From the NCBI RefSeq assembly GCF_020882245.1, contig NC_083599.1, forward strand, positions 6,820,001-6,884,000: a stretch of DNA of 64,000 nucleotides, given 5' to 3'. This document shows, in pieces, positions 1-13,859 of this stretch (its first letter is position 1; each line of letters starts with the position of its first letter). A program made the translations under genes and the position numbers. Source of the stretch: Rhopalosiphum padi. Taxonomy: Eukaryota; Arthropoda; Insecta; Hemiptera; Aphididae. The notes under the pieces are model-generated. The model ran no database searches. It saw nothing but the letters and a program-made list of their open reading frames with translations, and was not told the origin of the DNA.

Positions 1-499
1 TATATTTAGATTATAATTGTATACTCGACTTGTAAAAAATGTATGATGGACATAAGCTACTGTAAATAAATAATTTTAAAAAGTTTGATTGACTATATCT
101 AATATAATATCTAGAGAGATTAATGATATAAAATACAAAATAATATTATCAAATTATGGGAATTAAATGAAATAATTATGAAAGTGAATTGCGACGATAA
201 ATTATTATTATTTTCGTGTTTGACTTTTGTGTAGTACTTTTTCAACGGTATATAATTGCGATTTCTTTTTCAATGTTCATAAAGAAAAAAAACATTCTGA
301 AGTCGTTCTTTATGTGCCATCAAATATTTATTTTTCTCAGACTTGTTGCAGTTTAAAATTAATTTTTAAAAATATTTGACTGAAACAAAAAAAATAATTT
401 TTAGTATTCCGATGACGTGATACTCTACAATTTTGTAATTATATTATTACGTTACCCTAAATATAATAATTCATGACCACATTTTGTACCGTGTTACAG

Positions 500-647
500 G
501 CCAAAGACTTGCCGGCGATGGACTTGAGTGGCACGTCTGACCCGTACGTTCGGGTGACATTGCTGCCAGACAAAAAGCACCGACTGGACACGAAAGTGAA
601 ACGCCGAACCCTAAACCCGCGCTGGAACGAGACACTCTATTTTCAGG
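500..647 (+). CDS. Syt7: Synaptotagmin 7, C2A exon with Ca2+ loop 1
   Basis: The exon begins after the acceptor gtgttacag (AG at 498-499) in phase 0 and ends before the donor gtaggt at 648, leaving one base of the next codon. It gives 49 residues from AKDLPAMDLSG to WNETLYFQ. The two loop-1 aspartates of C2A are present: D8 (codon 521-523) and D14 of the SDPYV motif (539-541). The basic beta-4 stretch KVKRR follows. The open frame continues upstream of 500 into intron (there is an ATG at 473), but those residues do not match the family and the acceptor fits well, so I exclude them. The preceding exon, with the start of C2A, is outside the window. Confidence 0.93.
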
Positions 648-3515
648 GTAGGTGTATCATTGTATTATTATAATACTGCTACGGTTTTTGTTAGGTTTTT
701 TTTTCTAAGCATTTTGCTCTCGTTGATGTAATATGATTAGTTTCTTTTCTCGACTGTTAGGATTTTAAGGATAAAAAGTCATTAATTAACAGACGAAACA
801 CCCATCTCACTTTCACCGTAAACATCAGATAGAAAAAGTGACAAACTTTCTCGCCTGTTTTTCACCTATCTCCCTCCCCTTTGTCGTATTCTTATTATAA
901 TATTTTCTCTTTATTCGTTACAGAAGTCGGCAGATAATATGAAATTATACATAAACATCGAATAAAACATTTGAGTTTTTAATTCATAAAAATTGATGTT
1001 ATTTATTGACAAAAATTTAATATAAATAACCCAAGTATTTTCATTACAAACTTTATATAAATTATTTATTATAAGTACAGAATATATATCTTTTATATAA
1101 TACTCAAACAGTTATATTTTGAAAACAAAATAAGACTTCAAAATAATGAATGTAACAGTAGGTATAAAAAATACTTTTAATTAAACAAAATCGAAAGTAA
1201 GCCTTCGTAAGAAAAGTTTTATTGCCCATATACTATTAACAATGTGACTTTTTTAGTGTAAGAATAATCTATAAAAATTGTAGGTACGTAAGTATATCTT
1301 ATGGTTTTATATTATAATTTATTATTTAATAAAAACAAAAAAATATAAAATGGTTTAATTTTAATAACTTGAACTTCATATTCACTCATTCTTATTTTCA
1401 GCAGGAAAAAATTAATTAAAATTATCGTTTAATAATAAACGAGAATAACCGTTACTATAGTGTTTTTTATAACAGACACATCGTTATATTAATATAATCA
1501 AATTCAAACGAATAACTAATTAAAATTTTTATAAAAACAATTAAAATAAGAATTACATTTTGCTATAAAATTATTAGTGACTATTAAATCAACATATAAT
1601 ACATGAAAAAAAAACATTAATGGTCGTTAACATTAAATATTGGAAAACGTATAGGTAGTTAATATTATCGTTGTAAACAACATGAACTAGATATTCACAC
1701 CGCATGTGAAGTTGGCCCGTATCCATGTCCCATTTATTTTAGAGTAACGATTTACTGTTTAAGTGAATCACAATAATTTAAAAAAAGTTATACTCACAAA
1801 AATTAACTCCAAAAAAAATTGGGACGTGCTCCAATAATGTCCAATAAATTGAGATCGAAATTTAAACTCAATAAAAACATTCCGATAATTACCATATTTA
1901 TTTTCTAGTAAAATAACGTTTTAATGAACGGTGAATATCGTTATGTTCCTGTATAATGTAATATACATAATATAATATAGTACGATTAATAAGAATGATC
2001 TGTAAACTGCAGACATTATTATTATTTTGGATACAGGTTAAAGGTGGCCAAAACTTAACAGGTTCACTTAAATTTGCTGACAACGGAATTATTAAATTTC
2101 AAATCAATTATCATTTATCTTAATAAATTATAGAGCGTATATTATATTGAAAAATAAGCGTGTCGGTTGCAGAAAAATTGATACTGTTTTTTTTTGTAAA
2201 AATTTTGGTCCAATAGTATCTAGTAGATATATTTTGTGCTCTGTAAATGATCTATGTTCTCGGTGTTCGAAATGTAAGAAATCGTATATTTATATATGTA
2301 ATACATTTTACAAATGTATACGCGTATGTATTTTACGCTCCAATATAATATGTTTGTATACGCATTATATATATATATTATACGACAGCTCGTGGGAAAT
2401 TAATTATGTTACGTCGTTTCCGGTACGAAAGACAAAAAAGAAAATCGATAGGAATTATAGGTACACGTGGCATTTTTCATATTGTACTCGCTATATTATA
2501 CACAGTGTCGTGACAGACATATACTTGGATCTTTACTCCCCCCCTTTAATAATTCAACATTTGTTTTCTTACGTAAATAAATGAAAAAAAAAATACTGTC
2601 ATGTAAAGAAATGAAAAAAAGTAGACGATTGCTATGCTAAACAGTATAAAAGTCGAGTATATAACTCATCATGTTAATATGTTATCGTAGTATATGTGTT
2701 AAATAATTTAAAACTATTTTGAACGGAGATGATCTATCAGCATATCATCATATAAATGTATTAATCAAATTTTGTCTAAATTTTAACTTGTTTGTAAAAA
2801 AAAAAAAATAAGTTTTAAATTTTTTTATTCCGATATTATAAATTAATTACTACATATTTAAAACCCTGTAATAAATCATATTCAAGACTTACTTATAAAA
2901 ATTGAACTCTCGATACATTTTTAATTACAAAATAATTAGTCATAATATTAACTAATTTTATTGAAATGAATTTCAAATGCTCACAAAAAATTGTTCTCGT
3001 ATCATTAATACATTTTTTTTTTACTTATCGTCGTATATATATAATCAAAACAACACACATCATTGTATAAAATTAATAAATTCATCGCTCCGCTCAAAAT
3101 CTAAAATAAATATTATAATATTAACAAAAAATAATCAAATTTAATTACCTCCCCCATTTCAAATCTGTCTACTTGATCGAGATTAAGATACTTAATCTAT
3201 TATCATTAAATTACTTATTTATTTTTCCCGTTATTAGGCCTATATCGATTATAATACTAAAAGTTATTAAGTTTAATAAAGATACTATAGGATATGAAAT
3301 GTAAACTTATTAGCAATGTTTTAAGTCTCTATTACAAAGGACAGTTATACGCCAATAGTTGAGTATATTTCTTTTGTTTGAAAACCATACACAGCAGTGT
3401 ACTGCAATCAAAGTGAACGTGTACAAAATAAGTTTTTAAGCTTCGTTGGATTCAATCCAAACATTCTTTATTTTCACACCCAGTTCTTCGTAAGCTTAAT
3501 CAGAAGTCTCTAAAA

Positions 3516-3811
3516 CAGTAATTTTCAAACTAGGTGCTGTGCCGTGATTTTTTGATAGGTTTTTTTTGCAATAATTATAATTAAAACAAAATATAATATA
3601 ATAAAACATCTAATAAAACATCAAATAAAATAATATTTAATATTAATAGATAATATAAAGAACAATTTGATTAATCTAATTTGTTGTAATAAATTAATTG
3701 CGAAAAGAAAACAATAAGTTGTATGAACAAAATTGAGACATATGCCGTGAAAATTATGTGAAAAGAACGGTAAACAGTTTTTTTTTTAAAAAAAAGGGTT
3801 AAAAACCACTT
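3516..3811. mobile_element. hAT-like short inverted-repeat element (diverged)
   Basis: The left end, cagtaattttcaaactaggt, and the reverse complement of the right end, aaagtggtttttaaccct, resemble the CAGTGGTTCTCAAACT-type termini of hAT elements. The interior carries matching 'gtgccgtgat' (left) and 'atgccgtgaa' (right) blocks. About 296 bp, no coding capacity. An 8-bp target duplication is not visible (ctctaaaa versus tagtcaag), so the exact ends or the family are uncertain; it is probably old. Confidence 0.45.
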
Positions 3812-3964
3812 TAGTCAAGCCAATCGAATATTTGTGATAATGTCCCTTCTCTATTATATTTTTCATAATAAAATTGATTCTCATTCTCTCCTTCTGCATA
3901 CTATAATTTTAGAGTTTTTGTGCATCTTACTCAAAACACTGCATCTTTTATCATTCTTTTGTAC

Positions 3965-4273
3965 CAGGGATGGGCAACTGGCAGCTCCCGCGCCGCATCC
4001 GGCCCGTGAACCTTTTTTAACTGGCGCGTGCTACATTTTCAAATTACTTTATTAAATTTTATCTTATTATATTTATAAAATCGATATAATGTTTATCGTA
4101 AAACGTAGATATAAGTTATCCAAAGGAAGTGATATATTTAATGCTTGAAAAACGCAATTGAACCATTTGATGGTTTCAAAAAATTGTTATCAGTTGTGAC
4201 TAATGGTACAAAAGCATTTTTTTTTCTTTCTATGCTTTTTGGCCCACTAGTGACTTTGAGTTTCCCATCTCTG
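3965..4273. mobile_element. hAT-like MITE, CAGGGATGGGCAA type
   Basis: The left terminus cagggatgggcaactggcag and the reverse complement of the right terminus, cagagatgggaaactcaaag, form a terminal inverted repeat of about 16 bp with 2-3 mismatches. Just inside are G+C-rich blocks (ccgcatccggcccgtgaa; ggcccactag) typical of hAT MITEs in animal genomes. 309 bp, non-coding. The flanking 8-mers (ttttgtac / ccgtatat) do not match well, so a target duplication is not preserved. It lies in a Syt7 intron. Confidence 0.6.
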
Positions 4274-4913
4274 CCGTATATCGATTATCTAATTAACAAC
4301 TAGACTCTAGAGACGAGGTAAATGGAACGTCACATTCTTTTTTCGTCAATAATTAAAATTTCTCGCTAATTTATACAATCTGATTTCGTGTATTTATTTG
4401 GTTACAGTTTACGAATATACATCTAAATATAGATGATATAATATTATATTGAAAAAAAAATATACAAAGTACCTTTATTAATAAAAAATTACATCTAATG
4501 GAACTAAGAAAAAATAAAACGCAATTTCATAATAATATAATAACACATTATGTATTATAAAAGATTTTAATCATAAAAACTATCAATTTGATATCACCAT
4601 TCTGTTAAATAAAAATTAAATTATCAGCTATTATATTTAATAATAATAATATATATAATGGCAGATAATATTTTAGCTTTAAGTGGGAAAAAATTCAAAA
4701 ACCTTTAATTGAGTGTGTACCAACGAAAACCAGTACTTTTGTCTAAACTGTATAGTTAAAAGACAAATACCTACAAGTTTTAATTCACTCTAAAATACAC
4801 TTCTTCTCGTAATTTGATAAACTCTACCATTTTGTTAATTGTATTGATCATAATAAAACATCATGTTTAAATATACTTAAGCAATTGTATTAAATTGTAT
4901 TAATTTGTTTCAG

Positions 4914-5023
4914 GTTTCACAATGCAAAAGTTGCACAATCGGACTCTTCACTTGCACGTGTTTGATTACGATCGGTTCTCCAGAGACGATTCTATTGGCG
5001 AGACATACATTGAGTTGAACAAC
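4914..5023 (+). CDS. Syt7: Synaptotagmin 7, C2A exon with Ca2+ loop 3
   Basis: Acceptor ttgtttcag ends at 4913 and donor gtaagt starts at 5024. Joined to the single base of the previous exon it reads GFTMQKLHNRTL... then the loop-3 motif VFDYDRFSRDDSIGE. The acidic Ca2+ ligands of C2A loop 3 (D-Y-D, then S, D) are intact, so C2A should bind Ca2+. The exon ends in phase 0 after YIELNN. 110 bp. It corresponds to the second half of the C2A beta sandwich. Confidence 0.92.
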
Positions 5024-6262
5024 GTAAGTGTACCTGCCTGACAATCTGCAAAATGACAAGCGCTGTTACGCGTTGAAACAATAATATTATAAAATTTATG
5101 TTGAAGATTTATAAAAAAATATGCTCGATAATTTTTATCCGTCAGATGAATTATAGAACCATTTAATCCTAAATCTAAAACTTAAAACTCCACCCCCTTC
5201 CAATATAAAATTATTGACTATTCACCGGTTTTAATTATAAAATTTAATTTAATGTAGAATTTAAAAGTATTTTAATAGAAATTTGGCCAATATATACGTA
5301 TATTTTAATAACTTAAAAAATATATTATTACAATTAAATAATAAATAATTACATTATTATTGCAATAAAATGAAACTAGTAAAATATAAAAACCGTTCAC
5401 TGCAAAAATAAGGTTTTTATACTTTTATATTTAAAAAAATACTTCTAAATTACTCACTAAATTAATGTATGCCACTAAGTTTAATGGAGTCTTAAAAAAT
5501 AATAATAATTGTATTTGTCTCCATTCAATTGGATGAACAAATAATAATTATAAAAAAAAATATTTATTATATGGAGTACTCTGAATAAAACTAACTTAAA
5601 CGAGACAACTTTTCTTTTGTATAATAATAATACATAACTATTTAACAAAATAACAAAACACTAAGCTTAAGTAAACTAATGATTTTATTTCATCAAAAAG
5701 TGACAAAAACATTTAATTTTGTCGGTAAACATTATAAAATAATTAATGATGAAAAAAGCATTGTTTATAGTAAACAATACTAATTATACACATTGGTATT
5801 TTATTTTAAATGTTTGTTTTAATTGTGGATAATATGCATAAATCTGTGGTATTTGACTGAATTATGTCCAAACATGATTTAGAAACTCCAATTACCCTAA
5901 GAGATTTCATAAATTATAAACCTCAATTTTTTTGATTTTATCTGAAGACCGGGATTCTGATCACACGTGACAATGTGATGTGTGTCGAGAAATTTTTTTG
6001 AAATTAGCCAATTTAAATATAATTGCATAGGTGAAATTAGTGATAAACTACTAATAAATTGTGTAAGCTATAATTTAAAACTAATAACATTTCCCGAACC
6101 ATATTTTTTTTTATTACCAAATACGCGAGGTAGATAAATTTTCCGCTGCTCTTGACGTTTTACATTATGCAGATCATATTATCTGTACGTGACTAAGACT
6201 GCATGTTGGTTTTGCAAAGTATACGTACATATATCTAATTTCAAATTTCTTGTTGATTTTAG
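5024..6262 (+). other. Syt7 intron (end of C2A to linker/C2B)
   Basis: A 1.24-kb A+T-rich intron, donor gtaagt at 5024, acceptor gttgattttag ending at 6262. I see only homopolymer and AT-rich tracts, with no repeat or coding signal. Confidence 0.75.
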
Positions 6263-6431
6263 GTTGATTTTACCGCAAAACCGGTGTTTTGGAAGGATCT
6301 TACAGCACCGCTAAAGGATAAGTGCGGCCATTTGTTGACGTCATTGTCTTACAATCCGATGACTAACAATTTGACACTCGGCATCATTGAGGCCAGAAAC
6401 CTCAAGGCTATGGACATAAACGGAAAATCTG
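6263..6431 (+). CDS. Syt7: Synaptotagmin 7, C2A-C2B linker and first part of C2B
   Basis: The exon starts in phase 0 (VDFTAKPVFWKDL) and ends one base into a codon before the donor gtgagt at 6432. It encodes the last C2A strand with the FWKDL motif, the short inter-C2 linker (KDKCG), and C2B strands 1-2 up to the first Ca2+ loop (AMDINGKS, followed by D from the next exon). The exon boundary splits the conserved SDPYVKV motif, with the Asp codon shared between exons. 169 bp. Confidence 0.93.
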
Positions 6432-9400
6432 GTGAGTTTTTTTTTTCCCCGTCAATATACTTGGGTACAATCATATTTACCCTGAGCGGACGTAGTTATT
6501 TAAAGAAGTTTTAGTGTTTTTGATTACCTGTACTTTTTTTTAAATAATATAATTCATTACTAAATAACTTCTAAATCGACTATTTTTTTTTTTAAATTTT
6601 TTTCTACGTTTATTACTTTTATAAATTATAGCAATAATTTTACTTCCACACTCTGAATGCAAAATATTTTGCTGAGAGTTTTATAAATAAAAATCGAATT
6701 TTTAACGAAATATGAAAAGTATATAAAATGCGATTTAAATAATAATATGTAATATTTATATTATATTAAAATCTTTATAAAACTATTCTGATTTGGAATT
6801 TGTATGTACGTAATAATTTTTTTGTTTTTAAAACTTAAAAATACACAACAATTCTATCCGATTGTCTAGGTATTAAACAAAAACGATCATGCACTGCAAA
6901 TATGGTTCAAATGAATAATAAGGGGATCATAAATTGTGTTGATTACTTCCGAATAAGTTGTTTATTTATTGTGCTTGATTTCCGGTAATGTTTTGCGATA
7001 TGACGATGATATACACCGTTGTAGTGTCTGCACGTCGGCATAGAAATATGTTGTGCTTATTGCTGTATTATTGTTCAATAATTTGAATGATTCATAACCA
7101 TAAAAAGGATTAATATTGTTTTCGATAGTAATATTATTTGTTTAAATACGCCGTTCGGTACAAAGTGTGCGGAAATATTAAAGTGGCGGTACCTTTTAAG
7201 CAGTATGATCATCCATAATTTAAGCTCACGGAAATAAAGATTAGCTGTAACACCCCACGTACGTATTATATAGTTGTCGAACTCTCGTAAATTACCAAAA
7301 GTGTCTTCATTATTTGTTATATTGTAATTAAACTTTTCGGAGTTTGAAACAAACTACGCCAACTTGTCTGAATATATTATTGTCAATCGATTACATTTCG
7401 ATTAAATGACAAAATATCTTTGATATTATAAGAACTTATTTGTCAAATTATCTTCAATGAAATATATTTAAAAAAAATTTTTTTATTGTCATCCTACATG
7501 AGAGCTTATGTTTATTACAATAATATATATAAAAACAAAAAAATAATTAAAATAAATAATACTTCAGCTCCAATCACTGTTAAGATTTAAGGATTTGTAC
7601 GACTCTTTTTAAAATAGTACGTTGAAATTGTTGGCTTTGTTCGAAATCATTTCATCGTGATTCTCATTTAATTTATTTATTTTCTTGAACTAGATTTCTT
7701 GGAAATTAATTATTATTACTTATTTGATTTAATATTTTTGATTTATATAAATACCTCTTGTAAAGCTAGTTTTTGTTTAAAAAAATGTGACAAACTTGCA
7801 AATAACTACGTATTTGATTCTAATATAAAATTAATGCGTGTTGTCCGACTTCGATTGGGTTGTTTGTGCTTGAGTTATTTTTATGAACTTTCTAATAGGT
7901 ATCCCATATTAATAACTAAAGTACAAAGTAAAATAACTATTTTTACCCGTCTCTAATATTTTTTCTATCAGCTTTCACTTCTTTCTAAATTTTACCGGAG
8001 ATATTTTGACAAATGTACTGAAAAAATAATTTGTGTCCAAAGGCTAATAAGTCATTTTATGTGAAAATCAGTCTCAAAATATATTTTCTTCAATTATGCA
8101 ACCAAATCTAAAAATATTTATGTTTTTCACTTAAAATACATAAATAGTTTAATTTGGCGGAAAATCCGTGTAACCGTAATAATTATCATTAAGTTTAATT
8201 GTGGATTTTCGTCACAACTTGTCTTTGATATGTTTATATAAATCGATAAGTAGTTTTTAAGTTTTTATATTATTCTACCGAGCATAGTTTTATAGACGCG
8301 ACTCTTGTCTTCGAGAAATTACCCAAGGAGTAGCAATACAATTGTGGCGCGATCTGTCCAATTTTTACAATGACTTTTTAAAAAGAATTTTATGAAATCA
8401 TTCTCAGTAGAACATATTAATATGATCTAATATTCGTTGACATTATTATTCTAACTGACTAAACAAGTGTGGTTATATGTTTCAGATTATATTTTTATTA
8501 TTTAGGTAGTGTAAAATATCTTGAATCCATAATATAATAATATTAAAAATAAATATATTTTATTGCTTACATACAATTATAATTGTGCAAATAAGATCAA
8601 TGATATCATTTTTATTGATAAATGTGTATTTTCCATTTCATTCGATTATATTATTTAAATATATTAACCTATTTAAACCTGTATTATAGGATTATTGAAA
8701 ATAAAAAAATAATTATTCAAACTCTCAAACATTGCATCCATCCAGTAGTTTTAAAAATTTAACTATACCGTAATTTATTGTTCTTTAAATTTTAAATCTA
8801 TTTTTATAGGATAAAATATTTATAAATAAATACCTAAACCCTTTGGAATAAAGTTCAAACGTGTAAACTATCTTCTCGAATATGCTACTAATTGATTTCT
8901 TATACTATTTTAATATAATTAATTTTAGTCGATAAAAAAATAGGTAGGTACATGTAATATAATATTAAATATATTGTGCATAACGGCAACAGGGCAACGA
9001 TAATCAATCTAATTCGTAAAATTTAAATATATAAATGAATAATTTTCAATCGTTGTTTGACAGTTTGTGCGGTTTATTACTCACGGTTGATTTCACTACC
9101 TTTTACAGTAACCCGGCTCCGACTATGCATTCGATTCCAACCTTATAATAATTCGATTTCAAAAACATATATTATTATAACCATACCGCGGGCTTAATAG
9201 ACATTATATAGAATTATGATTTGAAAAATATCGTTTAAATTATTCAGAGTTCAAATATTTACATAATTTATGTATAACGTTATTCAAATTTTATACATAA
9301 GGTTGTCGATATTTTTAACATAACTTTTGTTTTTTGTTGTTATGATGGCGTACTAAAACAATTATAAGATTTGAACAATAAAAATAAATAAATAAATTTA

Positions 9401-11225
9401 AACTCATTAAGATATATCATAAAATACATTTTAAATGTAATAATTATGCATTAAAAATGTTTATTTTTTTTTTTTTTTATAAGCAAACAAACGAGAGAAA
9501 ACAACTGTTTAATTTTTTCGTTTTTTACCACTGTTTTATTTTAATTAAACTAACAATAATAAAATAGCAAATATGTGAACACGCCAATAAAAATAGTAAA
9601 ATCAAAATAAAATCGATTACAACATAACTTCATCTGTTGGTATTTATTAGTTGTATCGCGTCCTATATGCTGCTTATACATGTAGTGATCTACTTTTATG
9701 TAATGTAGATAAATAGAGACATTCTACATTCGTATATAAAACGATTTACATTTGGCGTGGATAAAAAATACCAAAATCTAATAAGGAAAATATTATGATT
9801 ACAATATAATTTAATGATATATCTATTTTTATTTTTTTTATATGAATTCTACTAAAAGCTTATACAATGTATTTATTTGACCTGAAAATGAATACAATTA
9901 ACTCAAAATAACAATAAAAAATGTATTTAAAAAATGTAAAAACAACAAAAAGGTGCAAAAAAACGTGTTTTATATTTATCTCTTAAAATAATAAGAATTA
10001 TTTACTTAGAATACATACATATTAATAATATAGTATTCGTTATAAATGAAGAATTACATTAATTCCATGTATTATCTAAAATAAACTATTTTTGTAGGTA
10101 CCTTTATCGTGCATTGCGTATTTTTATATAGAATATATTTTCAGCATAGTCGCCTTCAAATTCACACCAATAATTATCAATATAATAGATAATTATTAAA
10201 TAACAAATTTGCATATAACATATTATGTATTAATACACAAATAAATAAACCACAAATTAACAGTAAAACTTAGTAAATTAACACAATTTACAACTAAAAA
10301 TTAAAAAAAAAATCGAATAAATAAATATTTTTATATATTTATTGTTTATTGCCTAATAAAAATGCACGATTTTTATCGTGCTAGGATATTTAGTGAAAGA
10401 CTTACAAAAATAAAAAATACATCTTCAGCCAGCGTATATATTTTAACAATCACATGATGGACTCAATAGATAAACCATGACATTCAAGATTCTGGAAAAC
10501 ATATTTTTATCAACTATATAATATGACGTTTGTTAATATGAAAAGTGAAACCATTATTGTATCACAAAAGCCACAAATATTCAAAACACATATGATACAG
10601 ACGACCAAAAAATTGGATTTTTTTTTCGTCTTTCTATATAACAGTGAACGCATTTCGCGTTCATAACCAAATCAATTGAAAAAATGTATTAATATTGACC
10701 TGGATTGTTTCCAGGTCAAGCTATCGGTGAAAATTCAAAATATAAACAATTCAATTTTTTCAATTTTCCGCTTCGAAATGCATATGGCCAAATCACCTAC
10801 CTACACAATGTTCAATGTAAATGTCTAAAAATTAATCATTATAATACATTATATGCATACAAATAATGGACGAACATCGATTTTTAAATAATACACACGT
10901 TGCTTGCGGAAAGACTGTCTGACCAGATAATTCATAAAATATATTATTATGTCAATCGAATGCTTTTACGAAGATTTGCAATAGGATTATATTATAATAC
11001 CATAAACCGGTAAGATTGAGATGAATTCCGGAGGTTACCGTCAAACAAATTCGAGTTCAACACGTACGTCAAACGTCGACAGTAAACTTGCAAAAGAGGT
11101 TTTCAAAGTACCCGCTTTTGGGCCCGTATAATATAATGATACCTCCTCTGCACGAAAAGTTAACGAGATCTCTTACCGCCATCGGGAATTCACGAAATAC
11201 ATCACTCATACACTTTATCTCTCTC

Positions 11226-11228
<3 letters not shown>

Positions 11229-11271
<43 letters not shown>

Positions 11272-11284
11272 GACACACACACAC
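11229..11284. repeat. (TC)n microsatellite followed by (AC)n
   Basis: About 20 TC dinucleotides (11229-11268) run straight into a short agacacacacacac tract. It produces the Ser/Leu-rich chance reading frame at 11088-11330, which is not a gene. Confidence 0.9.
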
Positions 11285-12580
11285 TCGACTAAGCTATTCC
11301 TATATATATATTTATATGATATTTCACTAGACATTTTTATTCCTCAACCAATTTTTCTTCTTCAATAATGCAATTGTTGAATATCTGATTTTGGAACTTT
11401 ATTATATATACTAGAAAACCATAATCTTACATTATTAATATTTTTTTGTACTAGGTGCTTAAGTTATAATATTCTGTATGTTGTAGAATACATACTACAA
11501 TTTTCAATCAAGAACGCCCTCTTTCTACTATAAATTATTTAGCAGTTCATTTTTTTTTTGAAAATTTCAATGTATTTAAATTAATATTTTACGAGCAGTT
11601 TTTGTGTTTTATAACTACGTGATTCGAAATATACTTCTAATAATTTAAATAATCTAACAACATTAATTTATAAAAAAAAACAAAGAATCCAAGTTTAATA
11701 AATACTAATAAATACATTTTATATTTCTGTAAACCAATTTTTAAGGTTATTATTTTTAGAATAAAAAACTTAATAACTAAAATCTACAATGTTTGAATTT
11801 TGAACTTGATGCATTAATATTTTAAAAAAGTTTACAGTTTTACTTTTTTTTAAAGAGGTTTCTCATTTAAAAAATATGACTTTGTATCGATACAGGATAC
11901 ACCTTCAGTAGTATAAAATAAAGTCCAGTATTTGAAAAATAGTCATTAATTATTAGTATAATATTTAAGAAATCTCAAAAATCAAAATGTATTACTACAT
12001 TATTAAGGGAAAATATGAAAGTGAGCATAATAATTGTCGAATCACCACTGTGGCACCAGACTATGATTTTATTTCCTATTTTTTTTTTTTTTTTTTAACA
12101 AAACAATTTTATTTCGAATATATTTTATTGGTCAGTTAAAGTCATCCAATTTCTAGATTTAAGCCCACCCCCTTTAATTAATGTAGAGAGAAGTACGCAA
12201 TTACGTCAAGTTATCTATATTTAATGCTTGACGATTGGTCGTTGGCATTCGTGACTATAATATATTCCAAGTGTCGTTACAAACGTTAACGTTCATTTAC
12301 ACTACGATATCATTTAGTGATATTGTGATGCGAAAAAAACGAGCATAATAAAACCTTAACAACAATATAAGTGCAGTTTAAAATCTAAATAGTATCCAAG
12401 ATAAATTTGAACGTGTTTTCACACAAATAACTGGATAGTAACAGAATCTGTTAGTGTTTGGAATAATTGATAGAAGCAGAAAGTGGTAGAACTCCTTTGA
12501 TTTTCAATAATGGAAGAGATTTCTGATAAAAATTGGATATATTTGATATTTCTGAGATCAAAACTAAAATTTAAAGTTAC

Positions 12581-13680
12581 AATACAATTTCCAAAATATC
12601 TTGACTATTTTTAAGCTTTTTATAGGTATGCGAAATTTTCAATTTTTTTTTTATAAATGTTGACAAAAATTATTTGCTGGGTCAAAATTGAGTATAAAAC
12701 TCCTGACAAACTTTTAATTCAGTTAAAAAATATTCAAAGCCTATAATCAAAAAGCGTTGCATAAGCGTTTAAATTTATAATTTTGATAAAACTTATGAAA
12801 ATCTAAAAATTACAAGTTATTTTGTAGTTACAAATACATAAAAAAATGTTCTATAATATATATCTTAGATTTGGATATTTATACAAACTTCTTTATAAGT
12901 GTTTCAACCTATACAAAAAAAAATTCTACTGGAAATTCAAATTTTTTTTATAAGTATTTAATTTAAGATTTGTACAATATTGAATAATTTCAATGAATAT
13001 AAATTTGAATATTAAATAAATAACTATCTTTCTATAAACGATATTAATTTTTGTTGTTATTCCAAAATGAATAACTATAGATACTTGAATTTTTCACAAA
13101 ATATTTTTATTATTATTTTTCATTATAATATAATACAATTTTCAAAATATTTTAATATATTTTAAGCTATTTATCGGCCAATTTTTCAATTGTTTTTAGA
13201 TTTTTTTTCTATAAATGTTGATAAATAATTATGCACCAGCTGAAAATTCTGGAAAATGTAATGCAAGATTTTAGATAAATTTTTCAGTTGTATACAAATA
13301 TCAAAAATATTAGGCACAATTGATTTATATGAATTTGAAGATAGAAATTTGATGTAATAAATCAAATTCAAAATCAATTGCAAACTATTTTATAGTTAGA
13401 AATTCATAAGAACTTTACTTTTTATACATAAGTTTTGAAAATGTATTACAATATTTCTCATAAATGTTCATATTGAAACCATTAACCTAAAAAATATGTA
13501 AAGACAATTATTTTTTATGGGCATTTCAATTTAAAGTTTAAACAAAATTACTTTTTATACGATAAAATAAATAACAATTAAAATTATTTTTTATACTATT
13601 ATTTGTAGAAACTTAAAGTTTTTACGTAAATTATATTATTATACATTTTACTATAAAATACACAATGAGGTTTTTGATGT
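12581..13680. repeat. Degenerate tandem pair of a dispersed repeat unit (about 0.55 kb each)
   Basis: The block starting at 12581 (aatacaatttccaaaatatc ... tttttaagctttttatagg ... ataaatgttgacaaaaatta) recurs from 13132 (aatacaattttcaaaatatt ... ttttaagctatttatcgg ... ataaatgttgataaataatt). The spacing is 551 bp, and similarity continues at lower identity through 'agttacaaatacataa' versus 'agttagaaattcataa'. This looks like two adjacent diverged copies of a dispersed repeat. The two minus-strand frames in it, including 13186-13383, are chance ORFs. Confidence 0.6.
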
Positions 13681-13859
13681 ATTTTAAGATAATATCTGTT
13701 TATAATATTATGAATTTGTTTTTGCTGCTTTAAGATATTTACAGATGATTAAACATAAAATATGTCAAAATATAAATTTGTATAATATTGTATACATATA
13801 AATTATTACAATAATTAAATAATGCATTAAACCTACTAGGAAAAATTATACCAACCTAC

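Larger units (their letters stand above)
648..4913 (+). other. Syt7 intron (C2A exon to next C2A exon)
   Basis: A 4.3-kb A+T-rich intron with donor gtaggt at 648 and acceptor ttgtttcag ending at 4913. It holds two hAT-like short elements back to back (3516-3811 and 3965-4273), and at about 3079-3112 a fragment of a dispersed repeat ending in a 'ttcatcgctccgctcaaaat' sequence. I see no conserved coding sequence in it. The open frames at 2147-2584 (plus) and 1898-2083 (minus) have low-complexity composition and no recognisable domain. Confidence 0.7.

Noticed and set aside
473..499. ATG at 473 as a translation start for the first exon
   Set aside because: It lies upstream of a good acceptor (gtgttacag), and a start there would remove the first C2A strands and membrane anchor; Syt7 must continue upstream of the window.
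2147..2584. 145-residue plus-strand open frame
   Set aside because: Tyr/Ile/Cys-rich composition expected from A+T-rich DNA, no domain, no splice support; it lies in a Syt7 intron.
11088..11330. 80-residue frame with Leu-Ser repeats
   Set aside because: Translation of the (TC)n microsatellite.
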